The translations under genes and the position numbers were made by a program. The notes under the pieces were generated by a model. The model did no database searches, was not told the DNA's origin, and was given only the letters and a program-made list of their open reading frames with translations. DNA of 64,000 nucleotides from Diphasiastrum complanatum (lineage: Eukaryota > Streptophyta > Lycopodiopsida > Lycopodiales > Lycopodiaceae): assembly GCA_029204225.1 (NCBI GenBank), contig CM055102.1:17568223-17632222 (forward strand). The letters are read 5' to 3'. Of this stretch, positions 1 through 11,640 are shown one piece after another. Position 1 is the stretch's first letter. Every line of letters starts with the position of its first letter.

Positions 1-7
1 TTAGGAG

Positions 8-8
<1 letters not shown>

Positions 9-61
<53 letters not shown>
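9..61. repeat. (GA)n microsatellite
   Basis: An uninterrupted run of about 26 AG dinucleotides lies just upstream of the hAT transposase start. A second shorter GAGAGA run lies at 92-107, directly before the ATG. Confidence 0.95.
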
Positions 62-64
<3 letters not shown>

Positions 65-107
65 GATTTGTGTGCTTTGTGTGTGTGTTTGAGAGAGAGA
101 GAGAGAG

Positions 108-2353
108 ATGGCCGCTCGTCCCATTTGGGATGAGGTGGAGTTGTTGCCCGACAAAAAGTGGTGTTGCCCTTTTTGTCGAAAGCAATTCACAGAGAACGCC
201 TCTCGGGTTCAAGCACATTTGGGGGGATTGCGAGTCCGACCCACAAGGGGACGCTACGGGATCGGCGTTTGTATGGTCATCCCCTCTGCGGAGAGGGATG
301 GCATTCTCGACACATATGCTGAGCCAGGTGCTGAGGCCGGCGATCCATCCACAGATGCCGCAGACTCCGCTTCCATTGGTGCACCCACTGCCACCACCCC
401 CGCCGCCGCATCTGCACCCACCACCGCCTCCGCCTCCGCCACCGCCACCCCCTCTGCCAGTACTCCCCATAGATCCACAGCCTCCACTGCTGCACCTATG
501 CCCTGTGCCACCAACTTCAGATCTGCACGGTCCGTCCGCATCCTCCGCTTCCGCACCTACACCTATGCCATCACCTCCGGATCCGCATCGTCCATTCGCA
601 TCCTCCCAGCCATCCAGATCCCAAGGCACCAGACAAATGTCCATGTCGGGATCTTTCAGAGAGGGACAGCACAGAGAGGCCACCAGGACCATAGCACAGA
701 TGTTCTATGACATGAACCTCCCCTTTATCATGGCATCATCCCGCATCTTTCAAGAGGTTATCTCGAAAGTTGCAGTCTGCGGGCCCAGCTACACACAATC
801 CACAGTCGTCGCGCTTCGCGGCCCTTTGCTCCAGGAGCGGGTTGCATCCGTCGTCAGAGAGAGACTAGCCACATTGCAGGAGGCCTGGGATAGATACGGC
901 TGCTCCATCATGGCTGATGGGTGGACTGATCCTCGTAGACATCCACTCATCAACGTCATTGTTTCCAGCTGCTACGGTTCCATGTTCCTCCACAGCGTCG
1001 ATGCCTCTGAGGCAGGGAGAGTGCACACGGCCGAGGTTGGGCCAGAGCGCGTTGTCCAGGTAAATTTTTTTTCATTAGTTGCTTGATACAAATGTTTCAA
1101 TAGTTTTCAATTGATTGCATTGTGTTTCCAAGCTGTGCATTAAAAATATCAACTGATCGCGATAGGTTGTGACGGACAATGCGTCCAACTGCCGCAGTAT
1201 GGGGGAGCTTCTTATGGCAGAGTACCCCTCCATTTTGTGGACTCCATGTGCCGCACACTCACTGGACCTCCTGCATTCCATCGGGCGCCTGCCTTGGGTC
1301 AGTGAGATGCTCACGAGGGCACTTGCGGTTATGGACATCCTCACACGCAAGCGCCGCACCACCGCCCTTTTCCGCACATTCAGCAGGTAAGATGCTACTT
1401 ATTTTTTGGCAGCCCGCTCGCACCCGCTTTGCCTTTCAGTTCATCATGCTTGAGCGGCTACACAAGCTCAAGGGTGATTTGCAGCGCATGGCTACTTCTG
1501 CAAAGTTCATAGCCACGGACCTGTCCACGACCCCAGAGGGCTTAGCCTTCCACGAGATCCTCTTCATGGAGCCTTTCTGGGTTGATGTGCAGCAGCTCAT
1601 GGACGTCATGCGCCCCATCTACTCTATTCTGAGGCTCATTGATCGCGAGGGGTGCACGATGGGCCTCCTATACGAGTTCATGGACCGCATAGGCGAGTCT
1701 CTCCAGCGTTCTGAGCTGGACCGTGCTAGGTATAACTTTCACCATCTTTCCTTCCATTTGCACTCTGTTTCGTCTTGCTGCCGCAACATGCAATCGTGTA
1801 ATTGTTGCCTCCACATGGTATGGTCCACAGGTTGGAGCCTATTAGGCGGTTGTGGCGGCAACGAAGGGATAAGTTTCACCGGCTCATTCACAGTGTGGCC
1901 CACATATTGTATCCGCTATTTCAGAGTGAGGTACGACGATGCAGATCTGAGTGCGGACTGGTTCTCATACATCCGTCTCCTCAGCAGCGACACTGGTATC
2001 CGCAGCAGGCTCAAGGAGCAGAGGCTGAGTTATAGGTAAACACTTGCTCTATTGTTTGCTTTCATTCGCTCAATTTCCCTGCGCAGGCTCAATTGTGCTC
2101 ACGCGTATCGCTGCTCAATTTCAGACATTGTCTGGGGCTGTTCGGCGAGGACCTTGCACGTGTCGAGAGAACAAGCTTATGCCTGTATCATGGTGGGATA
2201 GCTACGGCGCTGGACAACCAGACCTGAGGACGCTCACGTTCCGAGTCCTTTCATAGGTATGTTATCTAATCTCATTCATCCAACCAGTTTCCGCATTGTC
2301 TCTACAAGGCCAGGACTCACGAAAGTGGCTGCCAATTAATGTAGGATTGTTCT
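108..2353 (+). pseudogene. hAT transposase remnant 1 (BED finger, DUF659-like and catalytic region), 5' part
   Basis: This is a decayed hAT-superfamily transposase gene. The ATG at 108 opens a BED-type zinc-finger-like start (KWCCPFCRKQF, then HLGG). A proline-rich stretch and the DUF659-like region (SIMADGWTDPRRHPLINV, about 900-955) are read in a different frame, so a frameshift lies in or after the BED segment. A likely intron runs 1060-1165 (CCAG/GTAAAT to ATAG/GTTGTG) and leads into VVTDNASNCRSM and WTPCAAHSLDLL, the catalytic-core motifs of hAT enzymes. Further segments (RFAFQFIMLERL; MGLLYEFMDRIGESL; IRRLWRQRRDKFHRLIHSVAHILYP) follow in alternating frames. The gene is cut at 2353 by a chromovirus and resumes at 8990. 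It is closely similar in order and motifs to the second hAT copy at 14136. The frames make it non-functional; the family call is firm. Confidence 0.85.
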
Positions 2354-2829
2354 TGTTAGAGTCCAGTTACGACTCTATCATGACCTTGGCACGGCCGGTC
2401 ACCAGAGGGCCTGAGGCCAAGTATTGGCAAGGGCCAGTGACCAAGGAGGACATCAGTCCCAAGTTGGGATTGGTGCGTCGTGAGCAGTGACCCGGTGTGG
2501 CCGCCTGACAAGTTGTCAGAGATGTGGTGTGTCTTGACCGTCGGGACCCTAGCCGTCAGTGACGAGATGCTAGCCGGCAAGTAGTCGGGGTGACCAAGAG
2601 GGTCACAGGTCTTTGGCGGGGCACGGGGGTGGTCCCCTATGAGTCACTCAATATTCACAGGTCACATGGGGCTAGGCATGCCAAGTGGACTGATCACCCA
2701 CAGGTGGATGCCATGTGCCAGTTGACGGGAATAGCAGAAGGACTCAAGGAGGGGGTGCCTATGGTTGGGAGGTTCATTCTACACACCGGCTTCTAGGATT
2801 CACGAGCTTGGAGAGACTGGCCTGTGACA
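2354..2829 (+). repeat. 5' LTR of chromovirus 1
   Basis: 476 bp, TGTTAGAGTC...CTGTGACA, repeated at 8511-8989 in the same orientation. It is preceded by GTTCT and followed two bases later by the tRNA primer site. Confidence 0.95.
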
Positions 2830-2831
2830 AT

Positions 2832-2844
2832 TGGTATCAGAGCC
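2832..2844 (+). other. Primer binding site (initiator tRNA-Met)
   Basis: TGGTATCAGAGCC lies two bases after the 5' LTR. This is the usual plant LTR-retrotransposon primer site complementary to the 3' end of initiator tRNA-Met. Confidence 0.93.
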
Positions 2845-3787
2845 TCGTTCTAGAGAGAGAAAGTGTAAAAAAAGTTAAATTTTGTGTGTTTTTGAAGAAT
2901 TTTGGTGGGAGAAAGCTGGGAGATAGATTGGAGAAGTAAGCTGAGCCTCCTTTGCTGCTGTTCCAGCTTACTAGGAGCCACGAAAATCCGTTTTAGGGGA
3001 GAAAATTTGGGTAAAATTTTGCAGATGCTCCATCGCCTTCCTGTAGCCAATTTCCATCGCTGAAAAGGAGGGAAAAGGGTGAAAATTGGAGGGGATTCTG
3101 GGCACACTCTCTACCTGCAGTTCCAGCGCTGTCCTCAGACCTATCCAACGTTTGTTTAGCTGGGAATTTTGGGCACATTTCTCTCCTACAGTTGAAGTGC
3201 AGCTCTAGCACTGTTTTTAGCGCCCTCCTACAGCATTTTTCATCGCTGGAAAGAAAAAAAATTGTTTAGCTTGAGTAGACTTGTGGCCTCCAGAACTGTT
3301 TCATCGGTTTCCAGCAAGGAATTCGGGCAAGAAAAAGTTTTGTTATGGTTCTGACCAGCACTCTTCCATAATTTATAGTTTAGTAACAGCAGAACCAGCG
3401 AGTTCCAGAATCTATACAACATTTGATTCGTTTCAAATCAGGCGCCCTTCTAATCTGATTTCCAGCGCATTTGTGTTCTAGCTTTTGGGAATTGGTTGAT
3501 CGTAGTCCTTGCTACACCGAAGGACAACCTTTCCATATTAAAACCAGCGCTATCTGAAGAAGTTTTCGAGCAGCAAATATCCGTTATCTCTCTAAGGATT
3601 TTGGACCAGTTCTGAAGGCAGAATCGGCACTTTCGTTGGGTGTTTTTCAAGGAGAGCTCATCCTCTTTCCTTTCCTTGTCTTTACTGTCTTGCAGTTGAA
3701 AGTTTTGGTCAGATTTACCTTTTCTGAGTATTATATAATAAGTGCAATTTCTAGCTTGATTTTGTGCTGTTTCTGTTTTATTACATA
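2845..3787 (+). other. Untranslated leader of chromovirus 1
   Basis: About 940 bp lie between the primer site and the gag ATG. I see no coding region; it is rich in repeated TTCCAGC/CAGCGC-type phrases. This is a typical position for a packaging and 5' untranslated leader. Confidence 0.7.
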
Positions 3788-5026
3788 ATGGAGGAAGATA
3801 GAGTTGATATTCTGCTCAGTCCACCCGTTGCTCTCCCATCACCACCACCCAGCCCTGTGCTTAGTCCTGCCCATAATCCGCCTACACTGCCTACCCGTTC
3901 GCCTGCTGGTACTTCAACTTCTGTGCAAGCTCACATGGATAGTGTGGAAAAGACCGTCGCAAAGATGCGAGCGATGATGGTAGCTGGTGGTTATGCGTCT
4001 TCCTCGCAGTATGCTCCACCTTATCCATCTTCTGTTGTTCGTCCTATGTTACCTCCACCCTATCTAGAAGACAAAGATATTAAACCTACTCGTTTCGCTG
4101 GAAACACTCCCCAACGCAATACTGATATTGTAGATCAGTGGTTGCAAAAGTGGGAAGAGTATTTTGATTTGAAACGGTCCCCAACTGATGAGGGTTGGCG
4201 GGTCCGTAAAGCTGCTTACCATTTCACTGATTTTGCTGACAGGTGGTGGCGCAAGTTGTTCAAGTCTAATCAGGCTCCATCCACCTAGATTGAGTTTAAG
4301 CGAGCTTTCAGAGCTCAATTTATTCCTCCACATGAGCATGTGCGTGCGACGGATGCTTGGCTTTTGCATCATCAAAGGCTGTACATGGTGCAGGAATATG
4401 CTGATAGGTATCGTGAGATACTTATCAAGATTCCGGAAGAGATTCCCGAGTGGCCGGTAGTCCACAAATTCATATTTGGCCTTCGTGAAGAGTTGAGGCC
4501 TTCAGTGCTTAATGAAGGGTGCAAGAACTTAGAAGAGGCCGTTGCTACAGCTCTCAACTTTGAAAGTAATGTGCGCACCAAGGCTGAATCTGGAGCGCCA
4601 AGCTGGCCTCAGAAGAAGGGTTCGCGAAAGTCTGGCCAAGCTGGTCAGAAAGGCTTTTCGCAGAAGGATCCTATCCAGATGCAGCAGACTTTGAAGCGCA
4701 AGGCGGGATCTCCTATGGATCGTTGTGCTTACGACAAGTCTCCCCTCAGTCCTGAGCAAAAGGAAAAGGCCAAGAAAGACGGATTATGTTTTTTCTGTCT
4801 TGGCAAGCATCTTTTCAAAGATTGTCCTCGACGTACGGGCAAGAAGCTCCATACTATGCAACGTCAAGATGAGGGCAAGGACGAGGAAATTTTGGATGAC
4901 TTGTTGGTAAGTGATGATGAGGACACTCGTCGTGTCATGACTATTTCAGTGCGGAAGCTTGTTCCAGAGGCACCAGTTTGTTTCTTTTCCACCAAAAAGC
5001 TTATCAGTTTCCAGACAGTGAACTGA
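3788..5026 (+). pseudogene. gag polyprotein of chromovirus 1 (capsid and zinc knuckle), broken by one amber stop
   Basis: The ATG at 3788 (ACATAATGGAGG) begins a proline-rich N-terminus. The capsid region follows (RFAGNTPQRNTDIVDQW...WWRKLF). One in-frame TAG at 4287-4289 interrupts the frame, which then continues (IEFKRAFRAQFIPPHEH...). A basic segment leads to the nucleocapsid zinc knuckle CFFCLGKHLFKDC near 4789-4827; the spacing C-x2-C-x3-H-x4-C is one residue shorter than the usual CCHC. A frameshift near 4985 separates it from protease. The protein would package element RNA. Confidence 0.9.
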
Positions 5027-5793
5027 TACGCATGAGGGGAAAACTGGAAGGTCATGACGTGCTCGTCTTATTTGACACCGGTTCCTCGCATAATATCATT
5101 AATTCTCGTGTGGTGAAGAAATTTCACTTGGCTACTGTTCCATCTTATTACCGGTATACTGTTGAGATGCCAGATGGTAAGGGAACAGAGGTTTGGGATG
5201 AAAGAGTCTCTCGGGCGTCTTTGTCTATTCAGACGTATACCGAGAAGTTAGATTTTGAAATCACTAAACTAGCTAAGTTTGATATTGTACTTGGTAAGCG
5301 GTGGCATGCAAGTAAGCAGACCGCTATAGATTTTAAATCACATGTGTATAAGTTCGGGCATGAGGGTATGTCTCATGTCTTAAAGGGGGAGAGACCATCT
5401 GTTGAGGGTCCTCTTGTTACCTATATGCAAATAAAGAGAATGGAGATTCAGTATTTGTGGTTGTGTTATGTGAATGTTGATTCCAGTTTTGATTCTTATG
5501 TTGGTAATAATCAGATAAGCACACTCACTAATAAACCACAAGAAGCTTCATTTACTTTTGCATCCCCTAGTGCACATGTATTTGCATTACAGTCTAGATG
5601 TGACCCAGCAAGTGAGTTGGAGAAGTCCATCTGCACGCAGTTCAAACACGTGCTAATTAGTAATATGCCAGAGGGATTGCCGCCTAGTCGGAACGTTGAT
5701 CATCGTATTGAGCTTGTTCCAGGGGCAAGTCCGGTATGTAGGCCTCCTTATAGGATGAGCCTAAAAGAGGAAGAGGAAGTCAGAAAGATGTAG
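4978..5793 (+). pseudogene. Aspartic protease and start of reverse transcriptase, chromovirus 1
   Basis: The retroviral-type aspartic protease active site is seen as VLFDTGSSHNIINS (about 5065-5106), followed by the second-half motif FDIVLGKRWH, where most relatives have GxDWL. The frame continues through the usual linker (LPPSRNVDHRIELVPG) into the reverse transcriptase N-terminus and stops at a TAG at 5791-5793. The next codon continues the same domain in the same frame ([19 protein letters not shown]), so this is a single stop in a longer reading frame. Confidence 0.9.
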
Positions 5794-7082
5794 GAGGAGT
5801 ATCTCAAGCTGGGGTACATCCGTCCGAGTTATTCACCTTCCGCCTCTCCTATTTTACTTGTTAAAAAAAAGGATGGTAGTTTTCGGATGTGCGTAGATTA
5901 TAGGTTATTGAATAAGATCACTGTAAAGCACAAGTATCCGATGCCCAGAATTGATGATCTACTGGATGCGTTGCAAGGTGCAACCATTTTCAGTAAGATA
6001 GATCTCAAAAGTGGATACCATCACATACGGATTCGAGATGAAGACGTCCAGAAGACGGCCTTCCGAACTCGTTTCGGTCATTATGAATTTTTTTTGGTTA
6101 TGCCATTTGGGTTAACCAATGCCCCAGCCACGTTCATGATGCTCATGAACGATGTCTTGCAAGACTATATGGGGAAGTTTGTCGTCAATTTTATTGATGA
6201 TATATTGGTTTTTAGTACAGCGGTTGAGGAGCATGAGGTTCATCTCAAGATCGTTTTGGGCAAGTTACAAGCTTCTGTCTTGTATGCCAATGCTCAGAAG
6301 ACAGAGTTGTGTAAGACTCGTGTCGAGTATTTGGGTCACATAGTGACAGCTGAGGGTATTTCGGTTGATCCAGCCAAGGTGGCTGTGGTTAAGAAGTGGC
6401 CGAGGCCTGCCGATATACGCCAATTACAGTCTTTCTTAGGCTTTTGTAAGTTCTACCGGCAGGTTGTTAGGAATTATTCCTAGATAGCTGCTCCTTTAAT
6501 GGACCAGTTAAGAAAAAACAACACTGTGATTCGATGGGATGCTGAAGCTCAGCAACGTTTTGAGAACTTGAAGGAGTCTGTGGCCACGGCTCCAGTTCTC
6601 AAGATTGTGGATACCCAGAAACCTTTTGACCTAGAGACGGATGCAAGTGGCATTGCCGTAGGTGCAGTGTTGAGCCAAGTGGGTAGACTAGTAGCCTTTG
6701 AGAGTAAGAAGTTGACATCAGCTCAACAGAGATATCCTACACATGAGCAAGAGCTGTATGCGATTATACATGCGCTCAAGGTGTGGAGACATTATTTATA
6801 TGGCGCCGAGTTTTATGTGTACACAGATCATCATACTTTAAGGTATTTTTGCACTCAGACAGATTTGAAGGGCCGCCAAGCTCGGTGGGCCGAGCTGATG
6901 TAGGAATTTCATTTGGAAATTTGCTTCCGAAGAGGGAAGGAAAATGTGGTCGCTGATGCACTATCTCGTATACTGCATCAGATGAGCTTTACTGTAGTTG
7001 ACAGTGGTCTCATGGAGGAGATTAAGAAGGCTCAAGAAAAGGACCCGCATTGTCAGCGTGTGTGGCCTAATGCCGCAAGGTA
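5794..7082 (+). pseudogene. Reverse transcriptase and RNase H, chromovirus 1
   Basis: All reverse transcriptase motifs are visible in one frame: [53 protein letters not shown] and the catalytic FIDDILVFS (about 6190-6216), which has two aspartates. RNase H follows with FDLETDASGIAVGAVLSQ, then YTDHHTLRYF and VVADALSR. In-frame TAG codons at 6481 and 6901 interrupt it, and a frameshift close to 7082 separates it from integrase. Apart from these lesions the domain order and length are normal. Confidence 0.92.
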
Positions 7083-8489
7083 ATCGACCAAACGGAAGAG
7101 TCAGTCGAGGCTGTCACTTCCGTAGAGGCACACACCAGTACATTTTTAACATACACCGTGAAGGATGGTATGTTATTGAGAAATGGAAAAGTTTTCCTGC
7201 CAGACGTGAAGGACCTTCATCGTAAGATACTTCATGAATGCCATGATAGTCCCTGCGCAGGGCACCCTAGTATTGATAAGACCAATGAGCTTTTGAGAAG
7301 GCATTATTTCCGGCCACGATTGCAGCGGAATGTAAGAGAGTATGTCCAACGTTGCACGGCTTGTCAAGTGAACAAGGCCGAGAGAGTAAGTCCTCCGGGC
7401 TTGCTACATCCACTTGAGATACCTACAGGAAGGTGGGAAAGCATCTCTATGGATTTTATTGTTGGGCTACCCAAGACCCAAAATGGATTCAATTCCGTTA
7501 TGGTAGTGGTAGACAGGTTTTCCAAGATGGCTCATTTCATCGCAACGACCAAGAAGGTCACAGCTCCGCAAGTGGCTGAGTTGTTTATTCAGAATATTGT
7601 CAGGTTACACGGTCTTCCGAAGTCCATAGTTTCTGACAGGGATCCCAAGTTTACGGGAAATTTCTGGATTGAGGTGTTCGCCAAGTTGGGAACACAGTTG
7701 CGGATGAGTAGCTCTGAGCATCCTCAGACGGATGGCCAGACAGAGCGAGTGAATCAGATCTTGGAAGATATGCTTAGGGCATATGTGAGTAGTACGCAAA
7801 CAGACTGGGTAAAGTATTTACCGCCATTGGAGTTCGCGTACAATGATAAGAGACATGCGTCCACTGGATTGAGTCCATTTGAGCTCCATTATGGTTTCAG
7901 GCAACTGAGTCCTGCAATCATAGGGATTCCGCATAGGGTACCTAGTGTTGTAGAGTTTTTGGCTCAGAAGCAGCAGAAGCTAGAGTTGGCACGAGATAAC
8001 TTGTCCAAAGCTGTAGCTAGGGCAGAGAATTATGCTCGTGAGAACCGTACCTATCGGGAATTTGAGAATGGAGATTGGGTGTATTTACTAGTCCCTTCGA
8101 AGTCGAAGGTGCTACGCACAGGAAAGTGCGCCAAGTTATCTCCAAGGTATTGTGGACCATGGTTGATTATTAAGAAGGTGAGCCAAGTAGCTTATAAGCT
8201 GCAGCTATCTATTGGATGCAAGGTGCATCCAGTATTCCATGTTAGCAAACTGAAGAAATGTTTGCACGATGGCGATAGCCTGGTGGAAGGTCTAGTGTCT
8301 CTTGAGGAGAAAGACACCACAGGTTATGTGCCAGACAGAATTCTAGATCGAAGGGAGCGACGATTGCGGAATCGTCTCTTTCAAGAGTATCTAGTAACCT
8401 GGAAAGGGCATCCATTGTCAGATGCTACCTGGGAGACACGACAGGCGTTGCAGAAGTCTTACCCAGAGTTTGTCATTGAGGACCGATGA
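7083..8489 (+). pseudogene. Integrase with C-terminal chromodomain, chromovirus 1
   Basis: The open stretch runs from about 7158 to the TGA at 8489. It has the HHCC zinc-binding segment (HECHDSPCAGH...CTACQ), then the DD35E core: MDFIVGLPKTQNGFNSV, SDRDPKFTGNFW and HPQTDGQTERVNQ. The GPY/F module is present (KLSPRYCGPWLIIKKV...HPVFHVSKLKK). The last 60 residues are a chromodomain (RLRNRLFQEYLVTWKGHP...ATWE), which in chromoviruses is thought to direct insertion to heterochromatin. The integrase itself is uninterrupted, but it is separated by a frameshift from the upstream polyprotein. Confidence 0.93.
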
Positions 8490-8510
8490 CATGCCAGAGG
8501 AGGGAAGGAT

Positions 8511-8989
8511 TGTTAGAGTCCAGTTACGACTCTATCATGACCTTGGCACGGCCGGTCACCAGAGGGCCTGAGGCCAAGTATCGGCAAGGGACAGAGACCG
8601 AGGAGAACATCAGTCCCAAGTTGGGACCGGTGCGTCACGAGCAGTGACCCGGTGAGGCCGCCTGACAAGTTGTTAGAGATGCGGTGTGTCTTGACCGTCG
8701 GGACCCTAGCCTTCAGTGACGAGATGCTAGCCAGCAAGTAGTCGGGGTGACCAAGAGGGTCACAGGTCTTTGGCGGGGCACGGAGGTGGTACCCTATGAG
8801 TCACTCGGTATTCACAGGTCACAAGGGTTAGGCATGCCAAGTGGACTGATCACCCACAGGTGGATGCCATGTGCCAGTTGACGGGAATAGCAGGTAGAAG
8901 GACTCAAGGAGGGGGTGCCTATGGTTGGGAGGTTCATTCTACACATCGGCTTCTAGGATTCACGAGCTTGGAGAGACTGGCCTGTGACA
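8511..8989 (+). repeat. 3' LTR of chromovirus 1
   Basis: 479 bp, homologous to 2354-2829. It is preceded by the purine-rich tract AGAGGAGGGAAGGAT (8496-8510) and followed by target duplication GTTCT (8990-8994). Confidence 0.95.
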
Positions 8990-9340
8990 GTTCTGCTTCC
9001 ATGTGCGAGCGGAACTGGTCAGCGTTGAGCCTTGTTCACACGAACAGGCGGAACTGCTTCACGACTGAGCGATGCAATGACTTGGTGTACTGCAACACCA
9101 ACACCAGGGTGGTGCGACGCATCGCGGACAACATGAGAGCAGAAGGCTTACGCTCCCTACTGTTGCAAGTATATGTCTATGCTCTATCGTTTGCTCTCTT
9201 ATTAGTTTAAGACAATCAGTTTAATGCCCTCACGGTTGCTTCGGCTATTCTCACGAATGATTGACTTGTGTAGGTCAATTCCGATGATTGCCTTGTTCCA
9301 ACGGCCGATCCTGAGGCAGAGCCAGAGGTTAATAGCACTT
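8990..9340 (+). pseudogene. hAT transposase remnant 1, C-terminal dimerization segment
   Basis: The host hAT gene resumes immediately after the chromovirus. Reading across the insertion with one copy of GTTCT restores the hAT dimerization start (ending ...MCERNWSALSLVHT), and the frame continues with NRRNCFTTERCNDLVY to about 9150. The CERNWS-type motif is conserved in plant hAT transposases and recurs in the second copy near 16295. The stretch after 9208 has no recognisable coding and runs into the copia remnant. Confidence 0.8.
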
Positions 9341-9344
9341 TGAC

Positions 9345-11640
9345 TATCACTCAAGATAAAAGTGGTTGAGGGCTCGCCAAACTTCATGTCAACAAGTAGT
9401 CTTCTCAGCCATAAACACTCCGTTGTGGCTGAAAATATCGCTCTATATTCTGCCTCACTAGAAGAAGTAGCAACAGTGGGCTGCTTTTTACTTGACCAAG
9501 AAATTGCAGAATTTCCATAAAAAAAGCAATGTCCACTTGTAGAGCGTCTAGTGTCTTGATCTCCACCCCAATCCGAATCACTAAAACCAACCAAACATGC
9601 ATCATCACAAGCAAGAATAATCAGTCCATGACTTCTTGTTCCTTGAAGATATCGAAAAATCCTCTTCAACGCTTTCCAATGTGATGTCATCGGGGACAGC
9701 CAATAGCTTGACAATATAAAGTAGTATCAAATGGTTCACCATCACCTTGACTACTTAATTTCAAGCTTGTTTTGCTCTAAAGTTGATGAGGTGTTGGGCA
9801 GTTAGAAACTGGTTGATTGCTGCCCCTTATCTCTAGCAATAGAAGATGGTACCAAATCTGGAAAAACTTCAACATTCACACTATGTGGGCTTTCCCCCTT
9901 CAAGATGTGAGTTGGGACAGTGAGAGATTGAAGGCTTCTTCCCATACCAAACTTCATAAGGAGTTAATACTTTCAATGCTTTAGTAAGACAACGATTGCT
10001 TATGTATGCTGCCGTTATAACCGCTTCATTTCAAAACTTGTGAGGCAGCCCATTTGCTTTGAGCATGCACTTGGCCATCTCCATAAGTGTGCAATTCTTT
10101 CGCTCGACAACACCATTTTGTTGAGGCATATAGGGAGTTGTCATTTGATGTAGAATTCCCTTCTATCTAAGAAATGCACCGAACGTACTCTTGATGTATT
10201 CCCCTCCTCGATTGGTGCGTAGGGTAGGGTCTTCAAAGAATGCCCAAACTGATTTTCCACCATTGTTAGAAAATCTTTGAAATGTTGAAAAACTTTTGTC
10301 TTCATAGGATAGATCCATGTAAAACGGGAAAAGTCATCAATAAAAGTCACAAAATAGATGCACTTTCCAATGGATTTCGGTCCTCATTGGACCACAAACA
10401 TCACTATGAACCAAATCAAATTTATCAAGAACCCTTATAGTTCCATCAATTGGAAAAGGTTTTCTTTAAAACTTTCCAAGTATGCACATAATGAATAAGC
10501 CAGCATGCATTGTTTCCGAAACAATAATTAAGAGAGATCTTTTAGGATCCTTGACAAGACACTTATCTTCTTTGAACTCAACAACTAGTCCTTGCTTCAA
10601 CATAGTTGAAACTGAAAGAAAATTTTTCTTGATTCCCAAAACATAAAGCACATTCTTAATGTACTTTTCTTCACCATTAGGCAGAATGATGGCTACAATT
10701 CCAATTCCATGAATAGAATAAGATGCATTATCTGCACATTGTACCTTGCTTCCATTTTGCACTTTCACTAATTTAGTGAATGCTTCTTTGCGAGAAGTCA
10801 TATGACGAGTAGCACCACTATCAATCACCCACTCAATGGGCTGAAAATCAGCAACTTGCAAAACAGAATCTGAATTCCTCATAGATGTAGAAGTACTAGT
10901 AGAAGCAATATTAGACACAAAAGCATAGTCTTGGTTGAAGAGATCACCACTAGCTTCAAGCTCTTGCTCCAAAGTAGCAAGTGAAACACTAGTATCAATT
11001 CCTTTACTCTCCTCTTTCGCAAGCTTCTTCTTACAATCCTTGATGAAGTGCCCATACTTCTTGCAATAATGGCACTTCCCTTTCTTCTTTTGAGTGTTGA
11101 CATCTTGACCTTCAATGGGCTTTTGCTCATCCTTGGAAGGAGGCTTCCCCTTTCCTTTTGACTTGCCTTTGCCCTTGCCTTTCGTGAAAAAAGCTTGATC
11201 TTGTTGAGTGTCACCCGCAAAATTTTGCCTCGTTTGCTCCTCTTGAAGAAGCAGCCCAACAAGTTCATCAAAGGAGAGTTGATGTCCCCTAAGAGAGATA
11301 CTCAAAGACGAAACAAATGGAAGATAAGAGACAGGTAATGAGTTGAGAGTAATGGAAACAAATTGAGCATCCTCAATTATCTCATCAATATTGAGAAGCT
11401 CCTCATGAAGATCCTTGATCTTCGTCAAGTGATTGGTCACTTGATCCCCTTCTTGCATCTTCAACAAAAAAAGCTGGTTTCTGAGATACACCACTCTTGC
11501 TGGATTTCTGACTCTATACATAGTATAAAGTGTATCTCACGCACTTTTAGATGTCTTACAAGACCTAGCATGAGTAGGTAAGATAGATCTTTTCACAGCA
11601 AGAGCAACCATAGAATGTGCTTGTGCATCTCGTTTATCCA
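9345..11640 (-). pseudogene. Truncated Ty1/copia element (gag, protease, integrase part, RNase H part)
   Basis: Read on the - strand from high to low coordinates. Gag (from about 11600) ends in the zinc knuckle CHYCKKYGHFIKDC (near 11070). The protease motif WVIDSGATRHMTS follows (near 10820), then a linker to 10466. A piece of integrase starts near 10350 (MTFIDDFSRFTWIYPMK) and continues in shifted frames to about 9890 (PQQNGVVERKNCTLMEMAKCM). Next comes RNase H (FSDSDWGGDQDTRRSTSG, SSSEAEYRAI), which breaks off after SDSQSAINL. The reverse transcriptase is missing, as are the gag N-terminus, both LTRs and the RNase H end. This is therefore an internally deleted fragment flanked by unrelated DNA. 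Confidence 0.9.

Larger units (their letters stand above)
2354..8989 (+). mobile_element. Complete Ty3/gypsy chromovirus inserted in hAT copy 1
   Basis: This is a full-length LTR retrotransposon with structural borders. The LTRs lie at 2354-2829 and 8511-8989 (TGTTAG...GTGACA). A 5-bp target duplication GTTCT lies at 2349-2353 and 8990-8994. The primer site TGGTATCAGAGCC at 2832-2844 matches the end of initiator tRNA-Met, and a purine tract ends at 8510. The coding order is gag, zinc knuckle, protease, reverse transcriptase, RNase H, integrase, chromodomain, which places it among chromoviruses. It lies in the dimerization exon of the older hAT gene. By eye the two LTRs differ at about 20 positions plus small indels, so it is not a recent insertion. 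Several amber stops and at least two frameshifts break the polyprotein. Confidence 0.95.

Noticed and set aside
254-556. - strand open frame rich in Ala/Val
   Set aside because: It is antisense to the proline-rich linker of the hAT transposase.
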